A stretch of 32,489 bases of DNA from Fidelibacterota bacterium 46_43. Lineage in GTDB: Bacteria > Fidelibacterota > Fidelibacteria > Fidelibacterales > Fidelibacteraceae. The position numbers and the translations under genes are program-made. Positions 10,066 through 20,397 of the stretch are shown here, one piece after another. The stretch's first letter is position 1, and each line of letters starts with the position of its first letter. The stretch lies in assembly GCA_001509335.1 (NCBI GenBank), contig LGGY01000001.1, positions 1 to 32,489 on the forward strand, in the 5' to 3' direction. A model generated the notes under the pieces. That model saw only the letters and a list, made by a program, of their open reading frames with translations. It had not been told where the DNA came from and ran no database searches.

Positions 10066-10940
10066 TGAAATAGCTTCCCCCTCATTCTGAAAAAATTCGC
10101 CAGAGGTTCCAGATAGGACTGATCGGTGTGGAGTGTAATAAGATCGGCTTTTGCATTTTTCGCCATTTTATCCAGTCGTACAGACCGTTCTGCAAAAGCC
10201 AGGGCATATTGTTCGCGGATATTTTTATCCCCTGTATCAACAATCCGCATTTCCCCACTCTCAGGATCCATAAAGGTGATGAATCCCAGATCCGGCAATG
10301 CTCTATCGATAGGATCCACTACATGCAGGAGGATCACATCGTGTTTATTGGCCAGGGGTTTAAGGGACTGGTTAAAATCCAGGTCGTAAAAATCACTGAC
10401 GATGAAAACAACACTTTTTTTCCGGGCGACTCTGAACAGATACTGGAGAGAACCATTGATATCTGTTTTACCGGCCCGGTGTTCACCAAAGAGGATTTCC
10501 CGGATCACCCGCATAGCATTGGATTTCCCTTTCCGGGGAGGAATATACTTTTCAATCCGGTCGTTAAAACTGATCATACCCACTTTATCGCCATTCCGGA
10601 TAGCAGAAAAAGAGAGCACACTGCACACTTCCGCAGCCAGTTCACTTTTAAATTGCTCAGCTGTTCCAAATTGGGTAGATGAAGAGATATCCACGGCAAA
10701 ATAGACTGTCAGTTCACGCTCTTCATCCATGATTCGTATATAGGGATGGGAAAAGCGGGCTGTTACATTCCAGTCTATCCGGCGGATATCGTCACCGATC
10801 TGATATTCGCGGACCTCGGAGAATTCCATCCCCTGACCGCGGAAAACAGACTTATACTCCCCGGCAAAGACCTCATTGACAGCCCGCCGGGTCTGAATCT
10901 CAATTTGTCTGACTTTCCTGAGTATTTCTCCGGACAGCAT
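10062..10940 (-). CDS. DUF58 domain protein (VWA-like, MoxR-associated)
   Basis: VFRGQGMEFSEVREYQIGDDIRRIDWNVTAR is the typical DUF58 signature; MIDAS-like DISSS; directly follows moxR. Confidence 0.92.
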   Translation of the reverse strand: MLSGEILRKVRQIEIQTRRAVNEVFAGEYKSVFRGQGMEFSEVREYQIGDDIRRIDWNVTARFSHPYIRIMDEERELTVYFAVDISSSTQFGTAEQFKSELAAEVCSVLSFSAIRNGDKVGMISFNDRIEKYIPPRKGKSNAMRVIREILFGEHRAGKTDINGSLQYLFRVARKKSVVFIVSDFYDLDFNQSLKPLANKHDVILLHVVDPIDRALPDLGFITFMDPESGEMRIVDTGDKNIREQYALAFAERSVRLDKMAKNAKADLITLHTDQSYLEPLANFFRMRGKLFH

Positions 10941-10943
10941 AGA

Positions 10944-11936
10944 TCAGGGAACGGGGATTACTTCGAAAATATTTCGAATCATATCTTCAACTGTGATTTC
11001 TTCCGCTTCCGCCTCGAAGGAGGGAATAATCCGGTGACGTAAAACATCTGCGCCCAGTTCCCGGATGTCCTCGGGTGTGACGTATCCCCGGTGATCCAGG
11101 AAAGCATTGGCTTTGGCTGCATTCACCAGGTTTATGGAAGCCCGGGGAGACGCCCCGAAATCAATGAGGGGCTTCAAATTATCCAGACCGTACTCTTCCG
11201 GATACCGGGTGGCAAATACAAGATCCGTTACATATTTGTGAATTTTTTCATCAACATAAATTCCCCGGATGACTTCCCTGGCCTGAATAATTTGTTCAGG
11301 AGTCACAACCGCCTTCACACGTTTTGGCAATTGGGCACCCGTCATCAGATTCAGGATTTTCATCTCTTCTTCTTTTGAAGGATATGTCACCCGGATTTTC
11401 AACATGAAACGGTCTACCTGAGCTTCCGGAAGCGGATAGGTTCCTTCCTGTTCAATCGGATTCTGGGTTGCCAGAACCAGGAAAGGTTCTTCCAGCCTGT
11501 ATGTGTTGTCACCGATGGTGACCTGCCTTTCCTGCATGGCTTCCAGCAGGGCGGACTGGACCTTGGCAGGAGAACGGTTGATTTCATCGGCCAGAATGAT
11601 ATTTGCAAAAATCGGCCCCTTTTTCACCTCAAAACCAGATGTTTTTTGATTGTATATCAACGTTCCGATTAAATCAGCAGGCAGTAGGTCCGGTGTAAAT
11701 TGTATCCGGTGAAAAAGTGTCTTGATACTCAGGGCCAGGGAGTTTACTGTCAGGGTCTTGGCCAGTCCGGGAACTCCTTCCAGCAGTATATGACCATCAG
11801 CCAGCAATCCTGTTAACAAGCGGCGAATCATGATATCCTGACCCACAATCACCTTTCGCAATTCTGCCAGAATATCCTCAACAAAAGCACTCTCTTTCTG
11901 AATTTGTTGGTTCAGTAACTGAATGTTGAAATCCAT
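10944..11936 (-). CDS. MoxR-family AAA+ ATPase
   Basis: Walker A LLEGVPGLAKT, Walker B IILADEINRSPAKVQSALLEAMQERQVT, LATQNPIEQEGTYPLPEAQVDRFM. Confidence 0.96.
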   Translation of the reverse strand: MDFNIQLLNQQIQKESAFVEDILAELRKVIVGQDIMIRRLLTGLLADGHILLEGVPGLAKTLTVNSLALSIKTLFHRIQFTPDLLPADLIGTLIYNQKTSGFEVKKGPIFANIILADEINRSPAKVQSALLEAMQERQVTIGDNTYRLEEPFLVLATQNPIEQEGTYPLPEAQVDRFMLKIRVTYPSKEEEMKILNLMTGAQLPKRVKAVVTPEQIIQAREVIRGIYVDEKIHKYVTDLVFATRYPEEYGLDNLKPLIDFGASPRASINLVNAAKANAFLDHRGYVTPEDIRELGADVLRHRIIPSFEAEAEEITVEDMIRNIFEVIPVP

Positions 11937-11939
11937 GGT

Positions 11940-12467
11940 TTACTTCCTGTCAGGATTTTGGGCTCTTTGAGAAGCTTCTTTCTCATGGAGAATGGGTTTC
12001 AGCTGAGGAATATTATCCAAGGGTTTACCCAAATTCTCAATTTCAAAGGTTACTGCCATACTCAACTCATGATCCGGATAGGCTTTCAGAAAATCCTCAT
12101 AAACCTTTTTCGCTTCATCCAGGCGGTCTGTATTATTGGCGAGAAGAAATCCTGCCATAAAACGGGCCTTGGGACCAAATTCTGTATCAGGATATTCATC
12201 AGCCGTATAAATAAAAGCGTCTATTGCATCTTCAATTTTCTGGCGTTTATTCATGTGAATTTCCGCAATCCGGTAGGCACTTTCTGCTGCTTTTTCATGA
12301 ACCGGATACTTTTTAAGCAATCCTTGCAGGTCTTGTATGGCCTCATCATACTTTTCCTGCGTCAGATTGACTTCTGCATCTTCAAGCAATTGATCGGGGC
12401 TGCGCCTGTCACAGGAGGCTGCAATCAAAAGTAATAGTGTCAGTATCACGGGAAGTGCTTTTCTCAT
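11940..12467 (-). CDS. TPR-repeat lipoprotein (BamD/YbgF/BatC-like organisation)
   Basis: Signal peptide with lipobox-like LLLIAASC; tetratricopeptide-type repeats (YDEAIQDLQGLLKKYP..., AIDAFIYTADEYPDT..., AKKVYEDFLKAYPDHE). Confidence 0.75.
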   Translation of the reverse strand: MRKALPVILTLLLLIAASCDRRSPDQLLEDAEVNLTQEKYDEAIQDLQGLLKKYPVHEKAAESAYRIAEIHMNKRQKIEDAIDAFIYTADEYPDTEFGPKARFMAGFLLANNTDRLDEAKKVYEDFLKAYPDHELSMAVTFEIENLGKPLDNIPQLKPILHEKEASQRAQNPDRK

Positions 12468-12551
12468 AATTTTCCTCTCGCTCGTATTAGTCCTTTGAAC
12501 ATCACCGTTTTATAGTTTGAAGCCTGTAAATTGTTCCGAATATTAACGAAA

Positions 12552-14411
12552 TCAAAAAGCAAATAAAAGGGCGATAATAAAGTGTTTTTCCGGTTGATCC
12601 CATCGCTGGAATCGTCCACTGGGATCTGTAATGACAAAGGGAAATTCAAGGCGAATAGGGCCGATAAAGGTGGAATAAGTGATACCCGGACCCACACTCA
12701 CATAGAATTGGTCCAAATTCCACACACTCCGATATGTTTCATGCAGATGTCCTGCATCCGCAAAGAATTCCAGACCAAAATTCCAGGGAAGGTTGATTCT
12801 CAGTTCTACATTTGCCAGTGCTTTTGCATAATCGGCATAGACAATCAGGCCATCCGGTGTTTCAAATTCCCGTCCGATGGACTGGGACCAGCCCCTCACC
12901 GTGGTTTCTGTTCCCATCCGGTACATCACAATCAATGGAGGCCTGTCCGCCTGATTGTCAATAAATCCCGTTTCCACGCGGGCCGCTAACACAAGCCTTT
13001 CAAAAACAGGCAGATATCTGCTGACGGATATATCCCACCGGTAATAATCCGTCGGGCTTCCGGAAATACCTTTGACCCATTGAAAATCGCCATCCATATT
13101 CCATCCCTTCCGCGGGAACAGAAAATTGTCCCGGTTGTCAAAACGGATCTGCCAGCTTAAACGGCGCTGAATTTCACTTTTTTCTTCTGAGAGAATACTT
13201 TCAACACTCTGAAGGGAAAAACTGGCGATGGTATTAAGTTTCCGCTCCAGTTTCCACAACGATGAGACTTCCACACCAGTGGTGATGAGCTCATCATTTT
13301 CATCAATATTCTGGGTAAAAGGAGAATAAACATCTTTGTTGTAATACACTTTAAAGGTTGTGGGAAAACGCATGGATAAAATCCGGGGACGGGTATAGGA
13401 CAGGTCCACCCCATAGGAGGGTATACTCTTTCTGAAAAAAGTTTCCTGATCCCATACAACACCAAAATTCCCCTTCGCTTGAAATCGTCTGGCCCGGTGG
13501 AAGAGATTTTTATGCAACCAATCCACTTGTGTATAGAGATAGGTCTGGTTCAACTCGGCTATCCGCCCCTGTCGGATACCAATATTTGCATCCCAGCGCC
13601 GTGGCAGGGATTCGGATAAACGAATGCGCAGCCCCACCGTCAGGCTGTCAGGATTCCGGTTCACCGGAATGATGTTCACACTGTTAAATGTCCCCAATTC
13701 AAAAATGTGCACGCGGCTTTTTTTAATATCCTCCAGATTGAAGATATCCCCCGGTTCCACAAGGATTTCCTTCCGGATGGTTTTTTCCAGGACTGATGTA
13801 TTACCTGTGATTTCAATTTTATCCACAGAATACACGGCATCCTCATCGATAAGAAGACTGATATCCATCTGCACATCTTCCCGGATCTGTTCTTCAATCG
13901 TCACAAAGGGACGTCCCATGGTCCCGTATTCATCCTTAATCAACTGAAGTCCCCGTTGGTATTCAAATGGTTTGAAAGGATCACCGGGCTTGATGTTCAT
14001 CATGGACATGATTTCGGCGTCAGAGATGAGTGTATTCCCCCTGATTTCGAAGGTATTCACATAAAAACGGGGACCCTCATGTATTTCAATGGTAATATTC
14101 ACCCGGTTTTTGTCCGTCAGTACCAGGGAATCGGAAATCCGGCACTGTAAAAACCCTTCGGCAATATAGTTACGCTGAATTTCCTCAAGGTCCCGGTTCA
14201 ACACACGCCGGTTAAAAAGCCGCCGTTTTCTGAATAATCCACCGGATTGAATAGAGGTCATCCGTTTCAAATCCCGCTCGCTAAAATACTCATGTCCGCT
14301 GAATTCCACACGGCCTACCGTTTTGTCCTGATACTGAAAATCGGAGGAATACAAAACCCCCGCCAGAATACAAAACAACATCACAGGTAAAAAGAAATTG
14401 TATCGGTTCAC
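12552..14411 (-). CDS. tamA: Omp85-superfamily outer membrane protein, TamA-like (about 3 POTRA domains plus barrel)
   Basis: Repeated POTRA units (VGRVEFSGHEYFSERDL, VNTFEIRGNTLISDAEI, VDKIEITGNTSVLEKTI), VRGW barrel motif, C-terminal FIIALLFAF; immediately downstream of tamB. Confidence 0.85.
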   Translation of the reverse strand: MNRYNFFLPVMLFCILAGVLYSSDFQYQDKTVGRVEFSGHEYFSERDLKRMTSIQSGGLFRKRRLFNRRVLNRDLEEIQRNYIAEGFLQCRISDSLVLTDKNRVNITIEIHEGPRFYVNTFEIRGNTLISDAEIMSMMNIKPGDPFKPFEYQRGLQLIKDEYGTMGRPFVTIEEQIREDVQMDISLLIDEDAVYSVDKIEITGNTSVLEKTIRKEILVEPGDIFNLEDIKKSRVHIFELGTFNSVNIIPVNRNPDSLTVGLRIRLSESLPRRWDANIGIRQGRIAELNQTYLYTQVDWLHKNLFHRARRFQAKGNFGVVWDQETFFRKSIPSYGVDLSYTRPRILSMRFPTTFKVYYNKDVYSPFTQNIDENDELITTGVEVSSLWKLERKLNTIASFSLQSVESILSEEKSEIQRRLSWQIRFDNRDNFLFPRKGWNMDGDFQWVKGISGSPTDYYRWDISVSRYLPVFERLVLAARVETGFIDNQADRPPLIVMYRMGTETTVRGWSQSIGREFETPDGLIVYADYAKALANVELRINLPWNFGLEFFADAGHLHETYRSVWNLDQFYVSVGPGITYSTFIGPIRLEFPFVITDPSGRFQRWDQPEKHFIIALLFAF

Positions 14412-14419
14412 ATCATCCT

Positions 14420-17400
14420 CTAATACTGAAACCGAATCCGATATGAAAAGGAAACACTCTCATCATCAGCTTCCCCGATGATAGAAAAATTCCGGTTCAG
14501 TCTGTATTCCAGTTCAATATTTCTGTTCGTGTTATTATTGCTCAAAGCCTGTTCATAGCTCAAATACAAATCCTTTCCGATTCGTCGTTCCAATAAAATC
14601 GTCAGACTATCCAGGTTGGGGTTTTCAAAGAGGGATCCCTGGGATTTCAGATCCACCCGTTCAAATCCACCCCATTCACTGGCGGTGCGTTCAAGTTCTT
14701 TTTTAAAAATCGTTTCCAGGTAACTCTGGGCAGCCCCTGAGACAAACTGACCGTTACTGACAGTCCCTGTCGTCAGCAATTGAATGATTTCAGCCTGTGA
14801 GGTGAACATATTTTTCTCATCTGACAGCTGGATGGTCGGCTTATCCACATCTCCCGTCAGGGTAGCAATCACTTGGTTTGAGCCGTCCAAAACCGGTGTA
14901 ACGGCCCGAAAATTCAGTGTGATGTTGTTGGCATAGGGATCAAAAGAGATTTCACCGGATTCAATATCAAAAATAGCGCTGTAGTAGTAAAACTTACCTG
15001 AGCGTACAGACAGATTGCCGGCCAGAATCTGAGGTTCGTTTGCCCGCTTTTCCAAAACGATATCCCCTTCCAGTTCGGCATCAATCAACTCATTCCGCAA
15101 AAAGACATTGCCATTCGCGGGGATTTCAAGGATATATTCAAAAAATTTTTTTTGGTTCTGCCGGGACCTTTTCTGGACCGATGGCTTAAAGTCAAAATTC
15201 AACACCCCTTCCCTGGCAGCGTAAATCCCCTCCGCCCTCAGGGTATCCCGGCCACGCAAGGTAATATCCCCGTCCCCGATCAGATCGATCCGGTCATTCA
15301 AGCTCCGGATGTATATATTCTTTCCTGTCAGGTGCAAATCCAGGACAGGACTCACGATGTTTTGAATATCGATCCGGCCTGTCATGGTTACATTGCGGTT
15401 TTTAGCGACATTCCTGCCCAGATTAAACAGGCGGGTATCTTCTTTTTCCATATTCCCCTTGAGATTCACATCAATGAAATTATCCTGCACACGAAAAATC
15501 CCCTCAACATTCCGGATCGGATTCAGGAGGTCTTTAAGTGTCAAAGTGCTTTTTTCCAGAACAAGCTGGCCATTAAGAGCTGGTTTCAAGGGAGAACCGC
15601 TAAGTTCAAGTTCTGTGATAAAGGTTCCCTGCGAACCTTCCAAAACCTTGATCAGGGGTTCCAGGTAAAACAAGGTTCCGTCCTTCCCTTCCAGGCGGAT
15701 TGACAAGCTATCCTGGGGATGAACCCGCCGGGAAACCGGTAAAAAGCTCAAATCCACAGGATAAAATCCGCTCATGGAATAAGATCCGGCTTCAGTGATC
15801 AGATCAACGTTTTCTATGGATATTTTTTGATTTTTATACGACAAGCGGGACAGGATCCTGTCAAAAGCAAATCCATTCAGACGAAAATCCTCCAGGGTCA
15901 CATTCCATAGGATTTTCGGATTCCGGTAGGATCCACCGGCCGTAATCACGCCATTTGCCAGTCCATTCATCTCCTGTATGGCCTTGTGGAGGGAAGAAAA
16001 GATACCGGTGGAAAACTGATTGATCTCCAGGGTCAGGGAAAAGGGATCATCCTTTGGAAAAGTCAGCAGGAGGTCCTTTTCATAGCCTAAATACAGGGGA
16101 AATTGCCCGAAGAGGTTGATATAATCCCTGGGATTTTGGGCAATACCGGCTTTTTTTAGTACCAGTAGTGAATCCTTGTAGGTAAAATTCGCTGCAAGAT
16201 CTTCAAAATGATATTGGCCATAGGTAAAATCCTTCACACGTCCTTCAAATTGGAGGGCCGGATTCTCCTGCAATCCTGATAATTCAACCTGAAAATTCGT
16301 CAGGCCGCCGGCATCCACCGGGTAGGATCCCACTGACAGTATTTGGGATAAATCCAGGGATTCACCCTGAATCTTGACACGGAATCGCCGGGAGGAGTCC
16401 CAGGAACCTTCTCCTTTAAGAAACCCTTCATTAAACTGCATCGACACCGGTGAAACATCCACCTGATTCTGCCTGAGATCAATATAAAAAGGGGATTGGA
16501 GAAAGAGATCATTACCCTGGATGTTCGCTGCAAATTCCTGAATCATCAACAAGCTGTCCAGGGTCAGTTTCCCCACAAATTCCATACGGTTTTCATGTGT
16601 ATTGAGTGATAAGGAATTAATCAGGACCGTATCATTTTTAAATTCAAGGAAGACATCGCCATTATTGATAGTATAGGGTGGAATTTCAAGTCCGCTCAGG
16701 TCCATATAAAAGTTCCCGGAGGAATGGCTCATTATTTGGGCCACCGATGCTGCACCCCGGGCGCGGAAAACCCGGTAATCATTCATCGAAGCATCATTGA
16801 TGAGATAAATCGCAGAGATATCAGGATTAGACAGTTTCCCCTGAAGGCGCCCCTGGATCCTAGCATCTCCCAGCTCCAGCCGGTCTGTCGTGTTCAGATC
16901 ATGCCGGAAGTCATCTGCCATCATATCAAAGCGGAGATCCAATGCAGACAAGGAATCTATGTAACCCTGGAGATCCAAAGCCAGACCCGGAAGACGTATC
17001 CTTGTTGTATCGGCAAAAAACAGGTTTTGATTCTGAAAGAGGACTTGACCTTCAATGGCATCAATAGAAAATTCCTGTTTGTAATTTCCGGATAATCCGT
17101 AATAAATCATGAGGGAATCAGGGAGACGTCCTGAAGCTGTCACATCACCGGCAATTGTCATATCAGAAAGGGGGAATTCTTTAGGGAAGCTGATACGGTC
17201 AATATGGCTATCCAGGTAAAGAGACCCGTGATCAAAACTAAAGCTCCGGATCATGGCATCAAGATATGTGTTCTTAAACGCCACATGATTAAGTTCCATT
17301 TTGTCATGGAGAAGGCGGATATTTCCTTCGCACTGGCGAAGAATTTCGTGAGTCAGGACACCCTGGAGAGAAAAATTTCCCCACAGATGGCTCCGGTTTC

Positions 17401-18241
17401 CCGAAAAATCCACGAGAATATCCAGTACATCTTCGGGGTAGGCTTCAAAGCGGGGAATCCAGCGGGCGGGACGGAACTGTTGAAGAAGGACTTCCCCTTT
17501 GAAAGGAAGGGTTTGAGCAGGCTGAAACTTTCCCGAGAGATCCATTTGCATCCCATCAAACCAGGCTGTAAGATTTTGGACCTTCACGAGACCCTTCAAA
17601 GCGGACACGGAAAATTTCAGACTATCCACTCCCAGTTTTTCTTCCGGAATCATAAACGAGAGGGACCGGGCATCGAGCCGGGTTGTTGATCCCCGGTTAT
17701 TGACGGAAAAGTCACCTGATACATCATGTATTTGAAGTGTTTTACCCTCCGGCTGCGACCGGATTATCTGTCCATGCTGAATGGAAAGGGTATTGATTTT
17801 CAGGGCGGGAAATTCATCAAGGACTTTTACCAGGGTGGCTGCAATATTTTCATCAGGTTGTTGGGAAAAGGCAGGACCTGATTTCAGAACCGGATTGACC
17901 AGGCTGAGTGTATCAATGGTGCGGGTCATGGCCAGGAACACAATATTTTTATAGGAAAAAGACACACTGTCCGCATAAAAGGAAAACGTCTGATCATGAT
18001 TCTGGATTTGGAGGGAATCGACATAGATCGCCCGGTTGAAATTTCCTTCAACAGACCCGATAAAAAACTCCGCATTCAGATGCTGTTCCAGTTTCCGGGT
18101 CATATATCCTGAAAGTGGTTTAAACCAAAGCCCGGGATTGAAAAGAACCACCACAAAAAGCCCCAGTAAAATAACCAGGATAAAAGGAATAACAGTTTTG
18201 GGGGGATAATGGTGAGGATGGTGTGTTTTGTTCTGTTCCAT
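14420..18241 (-). CDS. tamB: TamB-like translocation/assembly module protein (DUF490/AsmA-like)
   Basis: 1273 aa; N-terminal TM anchor; long beta-rich repeats; C-terminal TamB features (FYYYSAIFDIESGEISFDPYANNITLNFRAVT, QLLTTGTVS) ending in FSYRIRFQY; paired with Omp85. Confidence 0.88.
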   Translation of the reverse strand: MEQNKTHHPHHYPPKTVIPFILVILLGLFVVVLFNPGLWFKPLSGYMTRKLEQHLNAEFFIGSVEGNFNRAIYVDSLQIQNHDQTFSFYADSVSFSYKNIVFLAMTRTIDTLSLVNPVLKSGPAFSQQPDENIAATLVKVLDEFPALKINTLSIQHGQIIRSQPEGKTLQIHDVSGDFSVNNRGSTTRLDARSLSFMIPEEKLGVDSLKFSVSALKGLVKVQNLTAWFDGMQMDLSGKFQPAQTLPFKGEVLLQQFRPARWIPRFEAYPEDVLDILVDFSGNRSHLWGNFSLQGVLTHEILRQCEGNIRLLHDKMELNHVAFKNTYLDAMIRSFSFDHGSLYLDSHIDRISFPKEFPLSDMTIAGDVTASGRLPDSLMIYYGLSGNYKQEFSIDAIEGQVLFQNQNLFFADTTRIRLPGLALDLQGYIDSLSALDLRFDMMADDFRHDLNTTDRLELGDARIQGRLQGKLSNPDISAIYLINDASMNDYRVFRARGAASVAQIMSHSSGNFYMDLSGLEIPPYTINNGDVFLEFKNDTVLINSLSLNTHENRMEFVGKLTLDSLLMIQEFAANIQGNDLFLQSPFYIDLRQNQVDVSPVSMQFNEGFLKGEGSWDSSRRFRVKIQGESLDLSQILSVGSYPVDAGGLTNFQVELSGLQENPALQFEGRVKDFTYGQYHFEDLAANFTYKDSLLVLKKAGIAQNPRDYINLFGQFPLYLGYEKDLLLTFPKDDPFSLTLEINQFSTGIFSSLHKAIQEMNGLANGVITAGGSYRNPKILWNVTLEDFRLNGFAFDRILSRLSYKNQKISIENVDLITEAGSYSMSGFYPVDLSFLPVSRRVHPQDSLSIRLEGKDGTLFYLEPLIKVLEGSQGTFITELELSGSPLKPALNGQLVLEKSTLTLKDLLNPIRNVEGIFRVQDNFIDVNLKGNMEKEDTRLFNLGRNVAKNRNVTMTGRIDIQNIVSPVLDLHLTGKNIYIRSLNDRIDLIGDGDITLRGRDTLRAEGIYAAREGVLNFDFKPSVQKRSRQNQKKFFEYILEIPANGNVFLRNELIDAELEGDIVLEKRANEPQILAGNLSVRSGKFYYYSAIFDIESGEISFDPYANNITLNFRAVTPVLDGSNQVIATLTGDVDKPTIQLSDEKNMFTSQAEIIQLLTTGTVSNGQFVSGAAQSYLETIFKKELERTASEWGGFERVDLKSQGSLFENPNLDSLTILLERRIGKDLYLSYEQALSNNNTNRNIELEYRLNRNFSIIGEADDESVSFSYRIRFQY

Positions 18242-18292
18242 ATCGTTTCTTCTTTATCCATGTAAGCTAAAGAAAAAGAGAATCATAGTAAA

Positions 18293-18318
18293 CAAAAAGG
18301 GCGGTTGAACCGCCCTTT
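18293..18318 (-). terminator. Rho-independent terminator downstream of dnaK
   Basis: AAAGGGCGG-TTGAA-CCGCCCTTT hairpin; - strand reads ...CCGCCCTTTTTGTTT after the stem. Confidence 0.85.
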
Positions 18319-18347
18319 GCACAGGATATTTGATAATTTCAGGTGAC

Positions 18348-20282
18348 TTATTTCTGATCGTCAACGACTTCAAAATCTGCATCTTCAACAGGCTCTTCAG
18401 CGCTATCACCGCCGGCGCTTTTTTCTCCTCCGGCCGGTCCGGCACCTGCTGCACCTTCAGCACCGGGAGCTCCTTCCTGCTGACGGGCCTGCTGATAGAG
18501 TTTCTCGGATATTTTCATCATTTTTTGTGTCACATCATCAATTTTGCTCTTCAGAAGATCCGGATCACTGCTGTCTTTGACTTTTTCAAGTTCACTCAAT
18601 GCTTCCTCAACCGGTTTCTTCTCATCAGCGGTCAGTTTGTCACCCAGTTCGTCAAACTGCTTCCGGGTCTGATAAATGAGTGTATCTGCCTGGTTCCGAA
18701 GTTCAACCACTTTCTTCCATTTTTCATCTTCAGCAGCATGTGCGTCTGCTTCCCGTTTCATTTTCTCGATTTCCTGTTCCGTGAGTCCGCTTGAGGCTTC
18801 AATCCGGATATTCTGTTCTTTACCGGTGGCTTTGTCTTTGGCTGAGACATTTAGAATACCATTGGCATCGATATCAAATGTCACTTCGATTTGGGGAATA
18901 CCTCTGGGAGCCGGTGGGATTCCGTCCAGAATAAACCGACCCAGCGTTTTATTATAGGCTGCCTGTGACCGTTCACCCTGAAGGACATGAATTTCCACAG
19001 AGGACTGATTATCGGCGGCTGTACTGAAAATTTCCGATTTTTTTGTAGGGATGGTAGTATTCCGTTCAATCAGTTTGGTAAAGACACCTCCCAGAGTTTC
19101 AATCCCCAAAGAGAGGGGTGTGACATCCAGAAGAAGGACATCTTTCACATCACCCTGAAGAACACCGCCCTGAATGGCTGCTCCGACAGCCACCACTTCA
19201 TCGGGGTTTACGGTTTTGTTGGGTTCTTTTTTAAAAATCGATTTCACCATTTCCTGTACGGCCGGGATTCTGGTAGATCCACCGACAAGAATAACTTCAT
19301 CAATATCACTGCTGGATAAACCGGCATCTTTCAGGGCATTCATACAGGGTTCTTTTGTCCTCTGAACCAGTTCGGACGTCAGCTGGTCGAACTTCGCCCG
19401 GCTCAATGAAATATTCAGGTGTTTAGGACCTGTATTATCGGCGGTAAGGTAAGGCAGATTGATTTCCGTTTGCATCGATGAAGAGAGCTCGATTTTAGCT
19501 TTCTCCGCCGCTTCCTTCAGTCTCTGCATTGCCATGGGATCTTTTGATATATCGATCCCTTCCTGTTTCTTGAATTCTGACACCAGATAATCGATAAGCT
19601 TCTGATCAAAGTCATCACCACCCAGGTGAGTATCTCCGTTTGTGGATTTAACTTCAAATACACCATCTCCGATTTCCAGGATAGAAATGTCGAAAGTTCC
19701 ACCACCCAGGTCAAAAACCGCCACTTTCTCTTCCTTTTTCCGGTCCAGTCCATAAGCCAGCGCCGCAGCTGTCGGTTCATTGATAATCCGTTTCACTTCC
19801 AGACCGGCAATTTTTCCGGCATCTTTCGTGGCCTGCCGCTGGGAATCATTAAAATAGGCAGGGACAGTAATAACCGCTTCTGATACCTTTTCACCCAGAT
19901 ACTCTTCGGCGATCTGTTTCATTTTCTGAAGAATCATGGCACTGATTTCCGGTGGTGAAAAAACTTTATCTTCCACCCGGACACGAACATCATCGTTGGG
20001 ACCTTTTTCTACTTTAAAAGGGACTTCATGGATTTCCGTTTCAACTTCCTGATACCGGCGGCCCATAAAACGTTTTATGGAAAAAATGGTATGTGCCGGG
20101 TTTGTAATCGCCTGCCGCTTGGCTGAAGCACCCACCAGTCTTTCACCATTTTTCTTAAACGCAACCACTGAAGGGGTGGTCCGTCCGCCCTCGGAATTTA
20201 CCAAAACCTTTGGCTCGCCACCTTCCATGATTGCGACACATGAATTTGTGGTACCAAGATCAATTCCAATAATTTTACCCAT
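18348..20282 (-). CDS. dnaK: Molecular chaperone DnaK (Hsp70)
   Basis: [49 protein letters not shown]. Start placed at 20282 (AGGAG RBS) rather than the track's 20345. Confidence 0.98.
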   Translation of the reverse strand: MGKIIGIDLGTTNSCVAIMEGGEPKVLVNSEGGRTTPSVVAFKKNGERLVGASAKRQAITNPAHTIFSIKRFMGRRYQEVETEIHEVPFKVEKGPNDDVRVRVEDKVFSPPEISAMILQKMKQIAEEYLGEKVSEAVITVPAYFNDSQRQATKDAGKIAGLEVKRIINEPTAAALAYGLDRKKEEKVAVFDLGGGTFDISILEIGDGVFEVKSTNGDTHLGGDDFDQKLIDYLVSEFKKQEGIDISKDPMAMQRLKEAAEKAKIELSSSMQTEINLPYLTADNTGPKHLNISLSRAKFDQLTSELVQRTKEPCMNALKDAGLSSSDIDEVILVGGSTRIPAVQEMVKSIFKKEPNKTVNPDEVVAVGAAIQGGVLQGDVKDVLLLDVTPLSLGIETLGGVFTKLIERNTTIPTKKSEIFSTAADNQSSVEIHVLQGERSQAAYNKTLGRFILDGIPPAPRGIPQIEVTFDIDANGILNVSAKDKATGKEQNIRIEASSGLTEQEIEKMKREADAHAAEDEKWKKVVELRNQADTLIYQTRKQFDELGDKLTADEKKPVEEALSELEKVKDSSDPDLLKSKIDDVTQKMMKISEKLYQQARQQEGAPGAEGAAGAGPAGGEKSAGGDSAEEPVEDADFEVVDDQK

Positions 20283-20359
20283 ATCTATCTCCTGTTTTTT
20301 TGTTTTTACATTCTTCCATTCATGATATATAGCAACAATTCCCATGCCATTATATCAAA

Positions 20360-20397
20360 TTGTCATAATGACTATAATATATGTCACTTTGTCATAA
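20360..20397 (-). promoter_or_regulatory. Candidate regulatory region upstream of dnaK (repeat/palindrome cluster)
   Basis: Two copies of TTATGACAA (- strand) with starts 29 bp apart, an intervening GTGACA, and a GTCAT-N-ATGAC palindrome at 20362-20372, in the 118-bp gap before dnaK. Confidence 0.4.

Noticed and set aside
10128-10682. 184-aa + strand ORF opposite the DUF58 gene
   Set aside because: Antisense shadow frame; DUF58 signature on the other strand explains the region.
12464-12697. 77-aa - strand ORF bridging tamA and the lipoprotein gene
   Set aside because: Alternate-frame tail of tamA running into the intergenic gap; no coding features.
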